Below, in pieces: positions 52,146 through 62,317 of a stretch of 64,000 bases of DNA. Origin of the DNA: Flavobacteriaceae bacterium PS02336 (GTDB taxonomy: Bacteria; Bacteroidota; Bacteroidia; Flavobacteriales; Flavobacteriaceae); assembly GCA_029960065.1 (NCBI GenBank), contig JASCOF010000002.1, positions 124,001-188,000 of the forward strand. The letters are read 5' to 3'. Position numbers and translations under genes: made by a program. A model generated the notes under the pieces. It was not told where the DNA came from. It saw nothing but the letters and a program-made list of their open reading frames with translations, and did not search any database. Positions within the stretch are counted from its first letter, which is position 1; each line of letters begins with the position of its first letter.

Positions 52146-53825
52146 ATGAAAGAAACCAAACATATATCAAGATCTAGAGCGCAGGAATCATCTGCGGCTA
52201 TAGAAAAAATGTACATTACAATGCGTCATTTATTCAACCGTGGTTTTTACAAACCTATGGGAGTTTCTGGCGACAGTTTACGAGAATCATTATTGGCATT
52301 ACGTCCTGAAATTTACGGAAATATTGCAGAAGAAAAAGTTGAACTAAACGGACTTTTATACGTTATAGAACGTCTTCCAATTGGGATTGAGCAATGTCGT
52401 TTTATCAATTTAACGTCAGACGAAGGCTATTCTAAATCTCATTTTCAAGCAATTGTTCCTCCAAAAAGAAGAAGAAATTGCTACAGAATCGACGAAGAGC
52501 AGATGAATGTCGAAATCACCCGCGGACGTTCAGATATTTACGATATTCTAACGCATTTGACTTTCATTTTTATTGAATCTCATAAAATTAAAAATAGAGT
52601 TCTAATTGATGATGGCGGAGAAGTTTCTCGCGACTGGCAGAAATTGGAACAAGCAGTTATGCAGACGAAAAAGCTTTCGTTGGTCGAAAAAGAAAAAGCT
52701 ATTTCGCATGTTGCTAATATCTTAGCAAGAACTTTCGAAGAAGTTTTGGATATTTACGATGCTTTTGGTTCAGAAAATGCACCGGATCGTTTCTTGCACG
52801 TTATTTATTGGTTAGGAAAATTGGCAATCGAAGAAATTGTTGAAAACAATAAACGAACTATAACTTTTAGTCCGGTTTTGCGTGAGCGTTTAGGGCATCA
52901 CATTCACGGAGAAATCTGGGCCACTAATATTAAGGAAGTTTTAAAGGCAAACGATTTATTGCAAAGACCAATTCACGTAATCAGTGCGAATATGCACAGT
53001 GTTATGAATTCGCTTTTTGCGACACCTTTGCTGAAAACAAAATTCAAAGGCAAAACAGATTTCTTTATTTATGAAGAATTAAGCAGTTCAGGATCGAAAG
53101 AAATTAGGACTGTGGTTGAAGATTTGGCGTTGAAGAACGGAATGATTTCTTTACCAGATTGTTCTGGAACTAATATTGATGTTCAGATTTTTGATACTGC
53201 TAAAATCGACTGGTCTAAAACAGCTTTTTCGCATGCCAATGTTGGTGAAGAAAAACCAGTAATTATCGTTATGGATTATGCCTTTGGAGAACAGGCTTAC
53301 GAAACAATCGACGAGCTTTTAAAACCATTCAAAAAAGAGACTTTATTGAATGTAAAATCGGTTTCGATAATGGGTAAAGCTGGAATTCTAGAAGGCGGAA
53401 AAGGCGATATCATGATTCCGACAGCACATATTAACGAAGGAACAGCAGATAATTATTACTTCGAAAATGAGTTGACAGGCGCAATGTTCGAAGGAAATGA
53501 TATTGATATTTACGAAGGAGCAATGGTAACTGTTTTAGGAACTTCGTTGCAAAACAGAGATTTATTGAAATTTTTCCACGAATCGACTTGGGGCGTAATT
53601 GGTCTGGAAATGGAAGGATCATATTATCAGAAAGCAATTCAATCGGCATCTAAAATTAGAAAAAGTGTGCCTCAGGATATTAAAGTTCGTTATGCATATT
53701 ATGCTTCAGATAATCCATTGGAAACAGGAAGTACATTAGCTTCGGGCGGATTAGGGACAACAGGTGTAAAACCTACTTATTTGATTACAATTAAGATTTT
53801 AGAACAGATTTTCAACATCAAATAA
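52146..53825 (+). CDS. Protein with nucleoside-phosphorylase-like C-terminal half (DUF6909-like)
   Basis: 559 residues, soluble. The first 270 or so residues are helical with no known motif (MYITMRHLFNRGFYKPMGVSGDS). The C-terminal half resembles purine-nucleoside-phosphorylase/nucleosidase proteins: VLGTSLQNRDLL, WGVIGLEMEGSYYQKAI (the EMEG motif) and YYASDNPLETGST. The substrate may be a nucleoside or a related N-glycoside. Family name DUF6909 is from memory. 8 bp upstream of the Wzz-like gene. Confidence 0.65.
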   Translation: MKETKHISRSRAQESSAAIEKMYITMRHLFNRGFYKPMGVSGDSLRESLLALRPEIYGNIAEEKVELNGLLYVIERLPIGIEQCRFINLTSDEGYSKSHFQAIVPPKRRRNCYRIDEEQMNVEITRGRSDIYDILTHLTFIFIESHKIKNRVLIDDGGEVSRDWQKLEQAVMQTKKLSLVEKEKAISHVANILARTFEEVLDIYDAFGSENAPDRFLHVIYWLGKLAIEEIVENNKRTITFSPVLRERLGHHIHGEIWATNIKEVLKANDLLQRPIHVISANMHSVMNSLFATPLLKTKFKGKTDFFIYEELSSSGSKEIRTVVEDLALKNGMISLPDCSGTNIDVQIFDTAKIDWSKTAFSHANVGEEKPVIIVMDYAFGEQAYETIDELLKPFKKETLLNVKSVSIMGKAGILEGGKGDIMIPTAHINEGTADNYYFENELTGAMFEGNDIDIYEGAMVTVLGTSLQNRDLLKFFHESTWGVIGLEMEGSYYQKAIQSASKIRKSVPQDIKVRYAYYASDNPLETGSTLASGGLGTTGVKPTYLITIKILEQIFNIK

Positions 53826-53833
53826 AACCATAA

Positions 53834-54829
53834 ATGAGTACAAAAGTACCGCAAAATATAGAAGATCAAGAGATTGATTTGGTTCAGATTTCTAAGAAGA
53901 TCAGTAATTTTTTGGACAGGGTTAATAGTTCTATTTTTAGAAGTATTCAATTTTTTCTAAGAAACTGGATTATAGTTTTAGTATTGATCGTTACAGGTTT
54001 TGCAATTGGTTGGTATTTAGACACAATAAGAAAATCATACAGTAATCAAATTATTGTAGAACCAAATTTTGAGAGTGTCGATTACTTGTATTCAAAAATT
54101 GACCTGATGCAATCAAAAGTTATTTCTAATGATACTGCTTTTCTAAAAACGGTTGTTGGCATTAAAAAACCGAAACTGATTAAAAAAATCCAAATCAGAC
54201 CCATTGTAGAAGCTTACAAGTTTGTAGAAAATAAAGAGCGAAATTTTCAATTATTAGAACTTATGGCAGAAAACGGAGATATCAATAAAATTTTGGTTGA
54301 CACGTTAACAAGCAAAAATTATAGATACCATACTATTTCTTTCATAACGAGCGAAGGAGGAAATGATAAAGAATTTGCTGTTCCAATTTTGGATTTTTTG
54401 AACAATTCGGAATATTTTAATACGATTCAGCAAATTGAATTCAAAAATTTGCAGACGAGTATTGTTCAAAATGATTCAATTGTAAAACAGATTAATACTG
54501 TTTTAAGCAATTTTTCTAGTGTAACAAAAGGAGCTCAAAAGAATGATAAACTGGTTTATTATAATGAAAATACACAGTTGAACGATCTTATAAAAACCAA
54601 ACAAGCATTAATTGAAGAGCAGGGAAGAAACCGACTTAAATTAATCAGTTACAATAAAACGATTAAAGAAATCAGCAGCACGATTAATGTAGAAAGTAAA
54701 AAATCGCTAAATAGTAAGCTGAAATTCTATCTGCCAATTTTATTTATTTTGCTTTTTATGCTGTTAAATTCATTTAAAGCATTTTATAGAAAACAGCTTT
54801 TACTTGTAGAAAACGAAAAAAACAAATAA
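53834..54829 (+). CDS. Wzz-like bitopic inner-membrane protein
   Basis: 331 residues. Two membrane helices flank a long extracytoplasmic region: about 44-66 (WIIVLVLIVTGFAIGWYLD) and 297-317 (FYLPILFILLFMLLN). The region between them is helical/coiled-coil (about 190-280). This topology is that of polysaccharide co-polymerases (Wzz), supported by its place at the start of a polysaccharide gene set; no typical Wzz motif was found. Confidence 0.6.
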   Translation: MSTKVPQNIEDQEIDLVQISKKISNFLDRVNSSIFRSIQFFLRNWIIVLVLIVTGFAIGWYLDTIRKSYSNQIIVEPNFESVDYLYSKIDLMQSKVISNDTAFLKTVVGIKKPKLIKKIQIRPIVEAYKFVENKERNFQLLELMAENGDINKILVDTLTSKNYRYHTISFITSEGGNDKEFAVPILDFLNNSEYFNTIQQIEFKNLQTSIVQNDSIVKQINTVLSNFSSVTKGAQKNDKLVYYNENTQLNDLIKTKQALIEEQGRNRLKLISYNKTIKEISSTINVESKKSLNSKLKFYLPILFILLFMLLNSFKAFYRKQLLLVENEKNK

Positions 54830-54844
54830 TTTAATTTTTTAAAG

Positions 54845-55360
54845 ATGAAATTAAAGATCATTTCACTCTCTCTTCTAATTGCCTTAATACTATCATCTTG
54901 CGGAAAAAAAGAAGAAAACACCGCCAAGAAAAAAGATATTTTTACTGTTACTATTGAAGGTGTTTTTGCTAAAAATGATAAACTGCAGGTTTTTTATTTA
55001 GTAGAAGGCGGAGAATGGAAAGATGAAAACTCCGTTTTTAGACCCGTTTATGCATCAAACGAAATGCAAAAAATAGTAATCAATTTTCCAGATAAAGTTT
55101 TTCCTGAGAATATTCGAGTAGATTTAGGATATAATACTACACAGCAAAATATTACGATTAAAAATATTTCTATAAAACACAACTCAAAAGTAATCGATGG
55201 TGATTTTGATGCTTACAAAAAGTACTTTTATACCAATGAATTTGTTACCTGGGACCCAAACTATTTTGGTTATAAGCTAAGCACGATCAATAATCAGTAT
55301 GATCCTTTTTTAATGGGTAATAATGAACTAAAGGATGAATTGCAAAGACTTAAATATTAA
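54845..55360 (+). CDS. Lipoprotein of unknown function
   Basis: 171 residues. Signal peptide ending in a lipobox (ALILSSC-GKKEE), then a Lys-rich linker and a beta-rich domain (IFTVTIEGVFAKNDKLQVFYL, IVINFPDKVFPENIRVDLG). Between the Wzz-like and Wzy-like genes, so it could be part of surface polysaccharide assembly. Confidence 0.75.
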   Translation: MKLKIISLSLLIALILSSCGKKEENTAKKKDIFTVTIEGVFAKNDKLQVFYLVEGGEWKDENSVFRPVYASNEMQKIVINFPDKVFPENIRVDLGYNTTQQNITIKNISIKHNSKVIDGDFDAYKKYFYTNEFVTWDPNYFGYKLSTINNQYDPFLMGNNELKDELQRLKY

Positions 55361-55377
55361 ATACAAGTAAACTAAAG

Positions 55378-56583
55378 ATGCGTTTTAATTTTAAACTTAT
55401 TTTGAATAACGAAAAAATTAGAGAGTATCTTTTTTTTATTGGGCTTTTGTTTTTAGTTTATCTGCCCAAGGGAGGTTTCAAATTAGCAGGAATACCTTTC
55501 ACTTGGGGATATTTGTATTTAGGATTAATTTTTTTGCTTTTAATCATAATATTGCTCGAAAAAAAGACTTTTTTAGTACAGTCCAAACATCTTATTTGTT
55601 ATCTGGCGACACTGCCATTTGTATTGTATTTTTCTCTAAATCTGATTTTTAGAGGGTATGCGGGCTCTTTAGGAAATCTTGTGGCTTTTTATGTTAGTTT
55701 TGCCTTCCTCCCGTTGTTTTTTTATCTTTTTTTAAGTCCTTTTCTAAAGAAATTAGATTTTTCTTATATAGAAGAAAAAATAGGGCAGGCGGTATTTTTG
55801 GTTTCCCTATATGGCGTTTTGCTTTTTATTTTCAAGCAAGTTACAGGACATTATATAGAAATTCCTTACGTTACCGTGAATGCAGGAGATTTGGGAACAT
55901 TAGAAGGAAAATATAATATGAGAGGTTCGCTTTATAAGTTGATTTCTACTTATAATAATGGAAACATTTTTGGAGTTTGTATTTTAATGCTGTTTCCAAT
56001 TTTTCATCAAAAAAACACTTCTTATATAAAACTTGGAATCGTAATTCTAGCTTTAATACTCACATTATCAAGAACGGTGTGGCTTGGATTACTTTTTTAT
56101 TTTATTCTAATTTACAAAGACAGTATTTTCAGACTGATTAGAGTATACGCTTTTCTAGGGTTAATTTTAATCGTAATCGGGACATTTTTCATGAACCGTT
56201 ATTTTCAATATGGCTCCTTGTCAGGGTTCATTTTAGATTCAAAATTAGGAGGAAGAATTGAGCAAATCAGACAATTGAGCGGTTTGAGTTTTTTTGGAAA
56301 ACAAACCTTTAAGTTTATTGAAGAAATTGTATATCTGTCTATTTTTAAACAGCTGGGTTTTGTCGGAATCGTTTTGTTTTGTCTCTCTTTTTTTATGCCG
56401 GTTTATATTGCCATTACAACCAAAAACAACAATTTCTTATATTTAGTTGGCTGTTTAGTTTATTTATTTGTTTGCTGTAGTGATGGCTGTATGTTGTATA
56501 TACCTACATTAGTTTTTTTCTACTTCATTTCTACTATGATTTTTATTTCCAAGAATAGAACCGAGAAACAAAACATCACATAA
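55378..56583 (+). CDS. O-antigen ligase/polymerase-like membrane protein (Wzy-like)
   Basis: 401 residues, about 10-12 membrane helices, with a longer extracytoplasmic loop (about 150-200, HYIEIPYVTVNAGDLGTLEGKYNMRGS). The topology and the conserved RTVWLGLL-type segment suggest a polysaccharide polymerase or O-antigen ligase. The 3' end overlaps the convergent gene at 56509 by 75 nt. Confidence 0.75.
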   Translation: MRFNFKLILNNEKIREYLFFIGLLFLVYLPKGGFKLAGIPFTWGYLYLGLIFLLLIIILLEKKTFLVQSKHLICYLATLPFVLYFSLNLIFRGYAGSLGNLVAFYVSFAFLPLFFYLFLSPFLKKLDFSYIEEKIGQAVFLVSLYGVLLFIFKQVTGHYIEIPYVTVNAGDLGTLEGKYNMRGSLYKLISTYNNGNIFGVCILMLFPIFHQKNTSYIKLGIVILALILTLSRTVWLGLLFYFILIYKDSIFRLIRVYAFLGLILIVIGTFFMNRYFQYGSLSGFILDSKLGGRIEQIRQLSGLSFFGKQTFKFIEEIVYLSIFKQLGFVGIVLFCLSFFMPVYIAITTKNNNFLYLVGCLVYLFVCCSDGCMLYIPTLVFFYFISTMIFISKNRTEKQNIT

Positions 56584-57726
56584 AAAGTAGCTGTAAATTC
56601 CATATTGTCTCACTAGAATATTTTCTGTTATAAAGGAAATAACAAATAAAATAGTTAGAGACAAATACAAGTAATTATGGTTTTTAACGGCATATTTTAT
56701 TTTTACAAACAAGGTCAAAATAAAAGCCAAAAGCATAAATATTCCGCCTTTTAGCAGATAGTCTAAATATTGATTATGCGAATTAATCTTAAATTTAGTG
56801 AGCTCCAGACTATGAAAAGGAACATAACATTCATTTAGTTTTTCCTGAATCAGATTAAAATCCATTCCTAAAAAATTAGAGTCGTAAATTAATTGCGCAC
56901 TGCAAGACCAAGCAGCGTATCGAGTTGAATTTTTAAACGAATTTTCGAATAGAAAATGAATATCATCTATATAACGTCTGGACAATAAAACAACGGCTGT
57001 AACGACAAATAATAACGCGAAAATCACTTTTTTGGAAATCGTTTTGTTTTGTTTTTTCAACAATAAAAGCCGAATACCAGAAATAATAATAAGTCCAACA
57101 ATAATATTTCTAGAATTGTAGATGATTAGTCCTGAAAATAGCAGCGCAAACATTATAAAAAATAAACCCTTTTTAGACCACGAAAACAGTTTAAATTCTG
57201 AAGTAAGATCTGCAAGAAATAAAATAGCAATGGCAATCCACAAACAGATATAGGTACCATGAATTTTATTGTAAAACTCTAAATTATAGCGGGCTAGATA
57301 CCAATCAAAATGATGATTTGGAATGTCATAAATGTAAAAAGCCAGAAAGTATAAACACAATAAACTTAAAGAAACGCAATAAGCAAATTGTATTTGTTTT
57401 AAGTCTTTTGCAAATGTTTTAACCTGATATAAATAAACGCTTAGTAGCGGAATAACAAACAACAGCAAACTTTCGGCAATAAGTTTGATACTTTTAGAAC
57501 TAAAAAACAGCGTGTAGTAAAAAGCTAAAATGACAAAAGAAAATAGAAAAGGAGCATTTTTTTTTGAAATTTTGAAATCTCTCAATTTAGCAAAACTTAA
57601 TAACAGCAAAGCCGTAGCAATCATCATAATAGATTGAAAAGCTTCAACAAAATAGATTAGAGTAGAAGCTACGAACAAATAAAATACGGGCTTAATAAGC
57701 TCTTTATAAAAATTCATTTTAATCAA
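56509..57726 (-). CDS. O-antigen polymerase/ligase-like membrane protein (Wzy-like)
   Basis: 405 residues, about 10-12 membrane helices, with YNSRNIIVGLIII and the LLKGGIFMLLAFILTL segment; a loop near residue 270-310 contains NSHNQYLDYLLKGG, a typical Wzy/WaaL motif region (H-x-x-x-L/Y). Its last 75 nt overlap the last 75 nt of the convergent Wzy-like gene in another frame. Its start overlaps the flippase stop by 8 nt. Alternative start three codons downstream (MNFYKEL). Confidence 0.8.
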   Translation of the reverse strand: MIKMNFYKELIKPVFYLFVASTLIYFVEAFQSIMMIATALLLLSFAKLRDFKISKKNAPFLFSFVILAFYYTLFFSSKSIKLIAESLLLFVIPLLSVYLYQVKTFAKDLKQIQFAYCVSLSLLCLYFLAFYIYDIPNHHFDWYLARYNLEFYNKIHGTYICLWIAIAILFLADLTSEFKLFSWSKKGLFFIMFALLFSGLIIYNSRNIIVGLIIISGIRLLLLKKQNKTISKKVIFALLFVVTAVVLLSRRYIDDIHFLFENSFKNSTRYAAWSCSAQLIYDSNFLGMDFNLIQEKLNECYVPFHSLELTKFKINSHNQYLDYLLKGGIFMLLAFILTLFVKIKYAVKNHNYLYLSLTILFVISFITENILVRQYGIYSYFLCDVLFLGSILGNKNHSRNEVEKN

Positions 57727-58960
57727 TTTTATTCTTGAAAAAATTTAACTCATCGTTTTTAACTATTGCAAAATTCAGATAAGCAGTTATAAATATTTCG
57801 GTTAAAATTAAAGAAATTATAATGCCATATACTTCTTTTATGTAATAACACAATGCAAATGAAAGAACGATATTTATAATCAGTCCGTAAACATGTGCAT
57901 TAAAATAGGTATTTTTTTTATGGTGCAGTAACAATGACATGTAAGCAGATTGATTCAATGCACTAATAAGCGGAATTGGCGCGAGGTAAATGAGATAAAG
58001 AGAGGAATTAACGGTATATTCTGAACTTAAAATACTAATGATTAAATTCGGAAAAACAATTAATAAAACACCTCCAAAACCGTACATTAAAAAATAAGAC
58101 CAAAAAACAGATTTTAGGAAATGGTTGAGCTGTTTTATTTTTGAAATCCCAATTTCGCAAGCCTTAAAATAAATGCCTTGAAATAATACACTAATTGATT
58201 GTTTGCAAAGCATAATAATTTTCTCTGCAACATTATAAATTCCAACAACGGTGTTGTCAAAAAATACACTTAGAATTATAGTACTGGAATTCATAAGTGC
58301 ACAAATGGTAAGATTGGTTAAAAACAATTTGTGACCAAAAACAAGTTCCTCACGTATTTCGGATAAAGAAGAAAAACTATACTTAAAATCATTCTTTTTG
58401 ATTAGATAAATAGTAGAAAAAATGAAAATAAGAATATCGGAAATTCCCAGATAATAAAAAACAAACCGATAATCATCTTTTTGTATTAGTGTTATAAATA
58501 TCAGTGCAATACAGCCAATTTTTACAATTGAATTGATAATGAAATAAGAAAAAACTTTATCTAATCCAATAAAAAAACAGAGGTTATTCTGCGATCTGGA
58601 AAATAAAAAGACCAGAATCGAAAATGAAAATACGAGATTGTATTTTATTTCAGAACATAAAACAAAAACAAGCAACAAAATTATGGAGGGCAAGAATACT
58701 ACAATCTTGCAATTAATGATTTTTGAAATGTATTGGTTAATTAAATTGGAGTCATTTTTTACTTTCTGAATTTCTATAGGGGCAAATGCATACCAAGAAT
58801 AATCATATAAAACAGAGACAATATTGATAAATGCCATTGATACTGCTATTAAACCGTAAATATCAATTCCAAATGTTTTGATATAAAACGGAATTAATAA
58901 CAATGGAAATAATAAATTAATAAAATTTATTCCAAAGCTCAATGATATGTTTTTAAGCAC
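57719..58960 (-). CDS. Polysaccharide flippase (Wzx/MATE-like)
   Basis: About 413 residues, about 12 membrane helices. MLKNISLSFGINFINLLFPLLL... and PFYIKTFGIDIYGLIAVSMAF match oligosaccharide flippases, which move lipid-linked repeat units across the inner membrane. There is no convincing ATG: the frame is open to a TTG at 59020, but a GTG at 58960 gives the usual N-terminus and is preferred. Coupled to the downstream Wzy-like gene by an 8-nt overlap. Confidence 0.85.
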   Translation of the reverse strand: MLKNISLSFGINFINLLFPLLLIPFYIKTFGIDIYGLIAVSMAFINIVSVLYDYSWYAFAPIEIQKVKNDSNLINQYISKIINCKIVVFLPSIILLLVFVLCSEIKYNLVFSFSILVFLFSRSQNNLCFFIGLDKVFSYFIINSIVKIGCIALIFITLIQKDDYRFVFYYLGISDILIFIFSTIYLIKKNDFKYSFSSLSEIREELVFGHKLFLTNLTICALMNSSTIILSVFFDNTVVGIYNVAEKIIMLCKQSISVLFQGIYFKACEIGISKIKQLNHFLKSVFWSYFLMYGFGGVLLIVFPNLIISILSSEYTVNSSLYLIYLAPIPLISALNQSAYMSLLLHHKKNTYFNAHVYGLIINIVLSFALCYYIKEVYGIIISLILTEIFITAYLNFAIVKNDELNFFKNKID

Positions 58961-59030
58961 TATATAGTTTGTTGTTAAATTTAAAACAGAAAGTTGATTT
59001 TTTATTTCAAGCAAATACAAATTAAAATTA

Positions 59031-59038
59031 TATTTTTG
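59031..59038 (+). promoter_or_regulatory. -7 element of the GT2 gene
   Basis: TATTTTTG, 36 nt upstream of ATG 59075; an upstream in-frame ATG at 58994 lies before it. Confidence 0.45.
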
Positions 59039-59074
59039 ATAAAATCAGAAAATGTAAGTTTTTTTAATTTAAAA

Positions 59075-60085
59075 ATGACACAAGGATATAGTATCGCAAT
59101 TCCCGCTTACGGCAGACCAAATGAATTTGAAGATTTATTAAAATCTATTCATGAAATGGAAATGATGCCAAATGAAATTACAATTTGCGAGGATTTTTCG
59201 AAAGAAAGAGCTGAAATAAGGGCTGTTGCAGAAAAGTATCAGGTCATTTTTAATGCTAAAAACGTAGTTGTTTCTTACATAGAAAACGAAAAGAACTTAG
59301 GATATGATGCCAATATCCGAAAATTGATTGATCTGGCTCTTTACAAATGGGTCATACTAATTGGTAACGATGATTTGTTTTTGAAAAATGGTTTAACTGA
59401 AATTGACAATTTTTGTAAAAGAAATCAATCTATTGCAATGGTTTCAAGACCGTTTATCCGTTTTGAAAAAGACATAAATAAACCACTTGGCATTTCTAGA
59501 TTTTTACCAAATGAAGCTATTATCGGAAAAAATGATTCGCCAAAACTGATCTTCAGAATTTGCGGATTTGTTGGAGGATTGGTTATTAATAAAGAATGGG
59601 CAAAAAAACTTGCCACAGATAGATACGATGGCACATTGTTTTACCAAATTTATCTTGCAGCACATGCTTTTTGTACAACTGGAATTGGTTATTTAGGAAA
59701 TCCTTCAGTAGGAGGAAGAGCGGGAAATCCGCCATTATTTGGAGATTCTGAAAAAGATGGAATGCTTCATATTCCAGGATCGTATTCTGCAAAAGGAAGA
59801 GCTTCTATGTGGAAAGGAGTTTTGGACATTGGAAAAGACGTTGGTAATTTATATAATATTGAAATTCGAGAAGAACTGCGACAAGAATTAATGGTGAGAC
59901 AATCCTTTCATGTTTTTGAAATGAATGTTGGAGTTTCGAAAGAAACACTAAAAGAACTAAAATCTGAATTAAAAAAATTAGATTTGTTCGACCATTGGAT
60001 TCCAAAAGCCTTATACTTTATAAATGTCACATTTGGTAAAAACGCTTATTACGTTTATTATCTCACAAGAAAAATAATGCAATAA
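59075..60085 (+). CDS. Family-2 glycosyltransferase
   Basis: 336 residues from MTQGYSIAIPAYGRP. GT-A fold: IAIPAYGRPNEFEDLL at the N-terminus, ITICEDFSKERAEI, NLGYDANIRKLI, and the DXD-type ILIGNDDLFL near residue 95. It transfers a sugar from a nucleotide donor to a growing repeat unit. Divergent from the flippase, with a start chosen from the family N-terminus and the -7 element. The next glycosyltransferase starts 2 bp after the stop. Confidence 0.88.
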   Translation: MTQGYSIAIPAYGRPNEFEDLLKSIHEMEMMPNEITICEDFSKERAEIRAVAEKYQVIFNAKNVVVSYIENEKNLGYDANIRKLIDLALYKWVILIGNDDLFLKNGLTEIDNFCKRNQSIAMVSRPFIRFEKDINKPLGISRFLPNEAIIGKNDSPKLIFRICGFVGGLVINKEWAKKLATDRYDGTLFYQIYLAAHAFCTTGIGYLGNPSVGGRAGNPPLFGDSEKDGMLHIPGSYSAKGRASMWKGVLDIGKDVGNLYNIEIREELRQELMVRQSFHVFEMNVGVSKETLKELKSELKKLDLFDHWIPKALYFINVTFGKNAYYVYYLTRKIMQ

Positions 60086-60087
60086 AA

Positions 60088-61230
60088 ATGAAAAAAGCCC
60101 TAATTAGCGATTGGTATTATGTAAATGGAGGTGCTGAAAAGGTTATTCACTCTATAAATTCAATTTGGAACGATTTTGACCATTTTGCATTAATTGACTT
60201 TTTGAATGATGAAGACCGAAATTTTATTTTAAATGGAAAAAAAGTAAAAACAAGTTTTATTCAAAAACTGCCGACAGTTAAAAAAAATCATCGAAAATTT
60301 CTTCAATTATTTCCTATTGCAATAGAACAATTTGATTTAAGTGATTACGATCTTATAATCAGTTCTTCTTCTGCAGTAGCAAAAGGGATTAAAGTGGGCA
60401 AAAATCAGCTTCATATTTGTTATTGTCATTCGCCTATGCGTTATGCATGGGATTTAAGAGAGCAGTATTTAAAAGATGCGGGATTAACCAAAGGATTAAA
60501 GGGATTGTATGCAAAATCAGTATTAGATAAAATCCAGAAATGGGATCTTTCTAACTCAGAAAATGTTGATCATTTTATTGCTAATTCTAAACACATTGCC
60601 CAAAGAATAAAAAAGACATACAACAAAGAATCAGTGGTAATTTATCCTCCAGTCGATGTTGATTTTTTTACTTTAGAAGAAATAAAAGAAGATTATTTCC
60701 TGACAGCTTCTAGATTGGTTCCCTACAAGAAAACACAATTAATTGTTGAAGCTTTTAATGCATTGCCTCATCTAAATTTGGTTGTTGCAGGAGAAGGACC
60801 AGAATTAGAAAAATTACAAAAAACAGCCAAAAAGAATATACAGTTTGTTGGTTATGTCGAAAATAAAAAACTAAGAAGTTTAATGCAACTAGCAAAAGCA
60901 TTTGTTTTTGCGGCAGAAGAAGATTTCGGAATTATTCCAGTCGAAGCACAAGCTTGTGGAACTCCTGTAATTGCATTAAAAAAAGGCGGAACTCTTGAAA
61001 CAGTTGTCGAAAACGAAACTGGAATTTTCTTTGAGGAACAATCTGCCGAAAAGATAAGAGAGGCGATACTTCATTTTCAAACTAAAACTTTCGACCCAAA
61101 AGTTATTCGGGAACATGCGGTTAAATTTTCAAAAGAGCGATTTGAAAAAGAAATTAAGCAATTTGTTGAAACCAAGTTTAAAGCGCATCAGCAGACCTTA
61201 AAAGAAAGAGAAAATAAGAATATAAAATAG
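60088..61230 (+). CDS. Family-4 glycosyltransferase
   Basis: 380 residues. GT-B fold with a [14 protein letters not shown]-terminal loop, [16 protein letters not shown], and the donor-site EX7E motif [20 protein letters not shown]. Likely adds a sugar to the polysaccharide repeat. Two bp after the GT2 gene, so one operon. Confidence 0.9.
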   Translation: MKKALISDWYYVNGGAEKVIHSINSIWNDFDHFALIDFLNDEDRNFILNGKKVKTSFIQKLPTVKKNHRKFLQLFPIAIEQFDLSDYDLIISSSSAVAKGIKVGKNQLHICYCHSPMRYAWDLREQYLKDAGLTKGLKGLYAKSVLDKIQKWDLSNSENVDHFIANSKHIAQRIKKTYNKESVVIYPPVDVDFFTLEEIKEDYFLTASRLVPYKKTQLIVEAFNALPHLNLVVAGEGPELEKLQKTAKKNIQFVGYVENKKLRSLMQLAKAFVFAAEEDFGIIPVEAQACGTPVIALKKGGTLETVVENETGIFFEEQSAEKIREAILHFQTKTFDPKVIREHAVKFSKERFEKEIKQFVETKFKAHQQTLKERENKNIK

Positions 61231-61249
61231 AAATAGTTTTCAAATCAAT

Positions 61250-61257
61250 TACATTTG
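61250..61257 (+). promoter_or_regulatory. -7 element of the UDP-glucuronate decarboxylase gene
   Basis: TACATTTG, 19 nt upstream of ATG 61277. Confidence 0.5.
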
Positions 61258-61276
61258 CGTTGAACAAATCATTATC

Positions 61277-62260
61277 ATGAAAAGAATACTTATTACCGGA
61301 GCGGCAGGATTTTTAGGATCACATTTGTGTGACAGATTTATCAAAGAAGGTTACTTTGTAATCGGAATGGATAACCTGATTACAGGAGATCTTAAAAATA
61401 TCGAACATCTATTCAAACTAGAAAACTTCGAATTTTATCATCATGATATTACTAAGTTTGTTCATATCCCGGGTGATTTAGATTATATCTTGCATTTTGC
61501 TTCGCCTGCAAGTCCGATTGATTATTTAAAAATTCCAATTCAAACGCTAAAAGTCGGTTCTTTAGGAACACATAATTTGTTAGGATTAGCAAGAGTTAAA
61601 AAAGCTAGAATATTAATTGCATCAACTTCAGAAGTTTACGGAGATCCGTTAGTACATCCGCAGACCGAAGAATATTATGGAAACGTAAATACAATAGGTC
61701 CGCGTGGAGTTTACGACGAAGCAAAACGTTTTCAAGAATCAATCACTATGGCGTACCATACTTTTCATGGTGTAGAGACGAGAATCGTTCGCATTTTTAA
61801 TACTTATGGTCCAAGAATGCGATTAAATGACGGTCGCGTAATTCCAGCTTTCATTGGTCAAGCTTTGCGTGGAGAGGATTTAACGATTTTTGGAGACGGA
61901 AGCCAGACCCGTTCTTTCTGTTATGTAGACGATCAAGTAGAAGGAATTTACAGACTACTGCATTCCGATTATGTATATCCGGTAAATATTGGAAATCCAG
62001 ATGAAATCACTATCAAAGATTTTGCAGAAGAAATTATAAAATTAACAGGCACGAATCAGAAAGTAGTGTATCATCCGCTACCTGTAAATGACCCTTTGCA
62101 GCGTCAGCCAGATACTACAAAAGCAAAAGAATTGTTAGGCTGGGAAGCTAAAGTAAGCCGCGCTGAAGGAATGAAAATTACTTACGATTATTTTAAATCA
62201 TTATCTGCAGAAGAACTATCAAAAGAAGAACACAAAGATTTTTCGAGTTATATTAAATAA
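61277..62260 (+). CDS. UDP-glucuronate decarboxylase (UDP-xylose synthase)
   Basis: 327 residues. Extended SDR enzyme: NAD-binding [12 protein letters not shown] at 5-16, [26 protein letters not shown], the YxxxK catalytic pair in [11 protein letters not shown], and [15 protein letters not shown]. These segments are strongly conserved in UXS enzymes that convert UDP-glucuronate to UDP-xylose. It suggests a pentose in the polysaccharide. Confidence 0.9.
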   Translation: MKRILITGAAGFLGSHLCDRFIKEGYFVIGMDNLITGDLKNIEHLFKLENFEFYHHDITKFVHIPGDLDYILHFASPASPIDYLKIPIQTLKVGSLGTHNLLGLARVKKARILIASTSEVYGDPLVHPQTEEYYGNVNTIGPRGVYDEAKRFQESITMAYHTFHGVETRIVRIFNTYGPRMRLNDGRVIPAFIGQALRGEDLTIFGDGSQTRSFCYVDDQVEGIYRLLHSDYVYPVNIGNPDEITIKDFAEEIIKLTGTNQKVVYHPLPVNDPLQRQPDTTKAKELLGWEAKVSRAEGMKITYDYFKSLSAEELSKEEHKDFSSYIK

Positions 62261-62262
62261 TA

Positions 62263-62304
62263 AAAAAAGGGAAAATATACGGCAGTATTTTCCCTTTTTT
62301 ATTT
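62263..62304. terminator. Terminator between convergent genes
   Basis: AAAAAAGGGAAAATA and TATTTTCCCTTTTTT form a 15-bp stem with an 8-nt loop. Confidence 0.85.
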
Positions 62305-62317
62305 TAATGAAAGTGAT

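Noticed and set aside
58961..59020. 20-codon TTG-initiated extension of the flippase
   Set aside because: Less like the family N-terminus than the GTG start at 58960; kept only as an alternative.
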